DNA of 64,000 bases from Erythrobacter sp. (GTDB lineage Bacteria; Pseudomonadota; Alphaproteobacteria; Sphingomonadales; Sphingomonadaceae). The position numbers and the translations under genes were made by a program. Location of the stretch: the NCBI RefSeq assembly GCF_030066995.1, contig NZ_JASJAP010000006.1:186001-250000 (forward strand), in the 5' to 3' direction. This document shows positions 62,361 through 64,000 of the stretch, piece by piece. Numbering within the stretch: position 1 is the first letter of the stretch; each line of letters begins with the position of its first letter. Below the pieces are notes generated by a model that made no database searches, had not been told where the DNA came from, and saw only the letters and a list, made by a program, of their open reading frames with translations.

Positions 62361-62458
62361 GACCTTGCGAGCGAAGCGACGCAATCCAGAGTCTATCGCC
62401 AGAACTCTCTGGATTGCCGCGTCGCCCAAAACAAATTTCGGGCGCCTCGCAATGACGG
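62361..62458. repeat. interspersed palindromic repeat family A (copy 3)
   Basis: GACCTTGCGAGCGAAGCGAC at 62361 and GGCGCCTCGCAATGACGG ending near 62458. Inner arms GCAATCCAGAG and CTCTGGATTGC are perfect. Lies between crtB and the NTF2-like gene. Confidence 0.88.
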
Positions 62459-62482
62459 GAAAAATGCGTTAGCGAGACGCCC

Positions 62483-62980
62483 ATGAGAGGGACCCTGACA
62501 TTCGCCGCCGCGCTGACGGCCGCTATCGCCGCGCCCGCTTTGGCGCAGGATATTACCAACGACCCCAAGCCGGTCATCGCGGCTGCGGATGCGTTCTTCG
62601 AAGCCTTACGCTCGCCCGACAAGACCGCCTTGCGCAAGGCGATGCTCGATGAGGCGGTGATCTTCGTCCACGACCGGCGCGACCCCGACGCGCCCAAGAC
62701 CCGCATCGTCGCGGCGGGCGATCACCTCGATGGGTGGGAGACATCGGCTCCGGGCACCGACGAATACATGCATTATTCCACCGTCCAGGTGGACGGCGCG
62801 ATGGGGCACATCTGGGGTCCTTACGTGTTTCTGGTGAACGGGACGCCGACCCATTGCGGCATCAACTCGATGAGCTTTGCCAGAACGGACGATGGCTGGC
62901 GCGTTGCGAACACCAGCTTCACCATGACCGCGCTCGATGAGTGCGAAATCCTCGGCGCGCCTGAGGTGCCGGAAGAGTGA
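62483..62980 (+). CDS. exported NTF2/SnoaL-like protein
   Basis: 165 residues. Signal peptide ([16 protein letters not shown]) to about residue 22. NTF2-like fold pattern: [60 protein letters not shown] (beta strands), [19 protein letters not shown] (GWR near the end is typical of DUF4440/SnoaL-like proteins). Function unknown. It overlaps the next gene. Confidence 0.8.
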   Translation: MRGTLTFAAALTAAIAAPALAQDITNDPKPVIAAADAFFEALRSPDKTALRKAMLDEAVIFVHDRRDPDAPKTRIVAAGDHLDGWETSAPGTDEYMHYSTVQVDGAMGHIWGPYVFLVNGTPTHCGINSMSFARTDDGWRVANTSFTMTALDECEILGAPEVPEE

Positions 62981-64000
62981 TCGCCAAACTCCTCATCGCC
63001 AATCGCGGCGAGATTGCGTGCCGCATCATGCGCACGTGCCGCGAAATGGGCGTGGCGACGGTTGCGGTCTATTCGGACGCGGACGCCAAGGCGCTGCACA
63101 CCCGCTCAGCCGATGAAGCGGTGCATATCGGCCCCTCGCCCGCCGCCGAAAGCTATCTGGTCGGCGAGAAGATCATCGCCGCGGCCAAGGCTACCGGCGC
63201 GGAGGCGATCCATCCCGGCTACGGGTTTTTGTCGGAGAACGCCGACTTTGCGCAAGCCGTCATCGATGCGGGACTAATCTGGGTGGGGCCCAAGCCCGAA
63301 AGCATCCGCGCCATGGGCCTCAAAGACGCCGCCAAGGAGCGGATGATCGCCGCAGGCGTGCCGGTGACGCCGGGCTATTTGGGTGAAGACCAGTCGGTCG
63401 AGCACCTGACCAAGGAGGCCGAGGCCATCGGCTACCCTGTCCTCATCAAGGCGGTTGCGGGCGGTGGCGGCAAGGGCATGCGTAAGGTCGATGAACCCGC
63501 CGATTTCGCCGCCTCACTCGAAAGCTGCCAACGCGAGGCCAAGGCCTCCTTCGGCAACGAGGAAGTGCTGCTGGAGAAGTGGATCACCTCGCCCCGCCAT
63601 ATCGAGGTGCAGGTCTTCGGTGACAGCCACGGCAACGTCGTCCACCTGTTCGAACGCGACTGCTCGCTCCAACGCCGCCACCAGAAGGTGATCGAGGAAG
63701 CCCCCGCCCCCGGCATGGACGAGGCGACCCGCGAGGAAATCTGCGCCGCCGCAGTGCGCGCCGCCAAAGCGGTCGACTACGAAGGCGCAGGCACCATAGA
63801 GTTCATCGCCGACGCCTCAGAGGGTCTGCGCGCCGACCGCATCTTCTTCATGGAGATGAACACAAGGCTCCAGGTCGAGCACCCGGTGACCGAAGAGATC
63901 ACCGGGGTGGACCTGGTCGAATGGCAGCTGCGCGTAGCCAGCGGCGAGCCGATCCCGTTGAAGCAGGAAGAGCTGAGCATCGACGGCCACGCGATTGAGG
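62977..64000 (+). CDS. biotin carboxylase subunit/domain of an acyl-CoA carboxylase (partial, runs off the window)
   Basis: 341 residues to the window edge, from GTG 62977, which overlaps the upstream stop (GTGA). Start [23 protein letters not shown]-grasp motifs: [20 protein letters not shown] (glycine loop), [40 protein letters not shown], then [20 protein letters not shown]. The [12 protein letters not shown] segment is typical of the alpha subunits of methylcrotonyl-, geranyl- or propionyl-CoA carboxylases rather than of AccC. A biotin carboxyl-carrier domain would follow outside the window. Confidence 0.92.
   Translation, partial: MIAKLLIANRGEIACRIMRTCREMGVATVAVYSDADAKALHTRSADEAVHIGPSPAAESYLVGEKIIAAAKATGAEAIHPGYGFLSENADFAQAVIDAGLIWVGPKPESIRAMGLKDAAKERMIAAGVPVTPGYLGEDQSVEHLTKEAEAIGYPVLIKAVAGGGGKGMRKVDEPADFAASLESCQREAKASFGNEEVLLEKWITSPRHIEVQVFGDSHGNVVHLFERDCSLQRRHQKVIEEAPAPGMDEATREEICAAAVRAAKAVDYEGAGTIEFIADASEGLRADRIFFMEMNTRLQVEHPVTEEITGVDLVEWQLRVASGEPIPLKQEELSIDGHAIE

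Overview
The window is a piece of a GC-rich alphaproteobacterial chromosome, most likely from the Erythrobacteraceae (Erythrobacter/Qipengyuania/Porphyrobacter group, Sphingomonadales). The grounds are the crtY-crtI-crtB carotenoid genes, a LOV-HWE histidine kinase of a type known from Erythrobacter litoralis, an SspB-alpha homologue, usg, a his-HIT-tol-pal gene order, and the 'TGSARA' peptide repeat inside HisF. No rRNA, tRNA, CRISPR array, prophage or transposase gene was recognised. This is mostly core chromosome with dense, often overlapping (ATGA/GTGA) operons.

Layout. 1-7 kb: DASS-family transporter, DUF547 protein, a PLP trans-sulfuration enzyme behind a structured leader, an unknown exported protein, an atypical SDR and a truncated acetyltransferase. 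7-18 kb (minus strand): FMN reductase, J-domain protein, pal-tolB-tolA-tolR-tolQ-ybgC, HIT protein, hisE-hisF-two small membrane proteins-hisA-hisH-hisB. 18-22 kb: sspB, gmk, folB-like gene, DUF4136 lipoprotein, usg and an orphan CIRCE-like promoter. 22-31 kb: a CoA-thioester catabolic cluster (SDRs, three acyl-CoA dehydrogenases, an MFS transporter, an APH-type kinase homologue). 31-37 kb: dapD, dipeptidase, DUF985 and DUF3253 proteins, SWIB protein, PEBP protein, S41 protease. 37-41 kb: light-related genes (LOV kinase with its response regulator, a photolyase-like protein with reversed domain order). 41-48 kb: unknown proteins, a short HPF, a Doc/AbrB toxin-antitoxin pair and thiC under a TPP riboswitch. 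49-57 kb: nitronate monooxygenase, CPBP-like protein, TetR regulator, a secreted six-repeat polycationic protein, a degenerate SRAP protein, amidohydrolase, DUF2059 and MipA/OmpV proteins. 57-64 kb: carotenoid operon crtY-crtI-unknown-LOG-crtB, then an NTF2-like protein and the start of a biotin carboxylase.

Two themes stand out. First, nearly every gap inside an operon that is not a tight overlap carries one of several families of short palindromic repeats; one further family is translated inside HisF, and one copy separates the TPP aptamer from thiC. Second, several enzyme homologues have lost their catalytic residues (SRAP, CPBP, two SDRs).

The strongest candidate for something undescribed is the exported repeat protein at 51659-52246, which is followed by an unrelated non-coding tandem array and preceded by a divergent TetR gene with a perfect 9-4-9 palindrome. 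The photolyase-like protein at 40125 and the orphan CIRCE-like promoter at 22357-22436 are next. Functions are read from recognisable motifs; no database search was possible.
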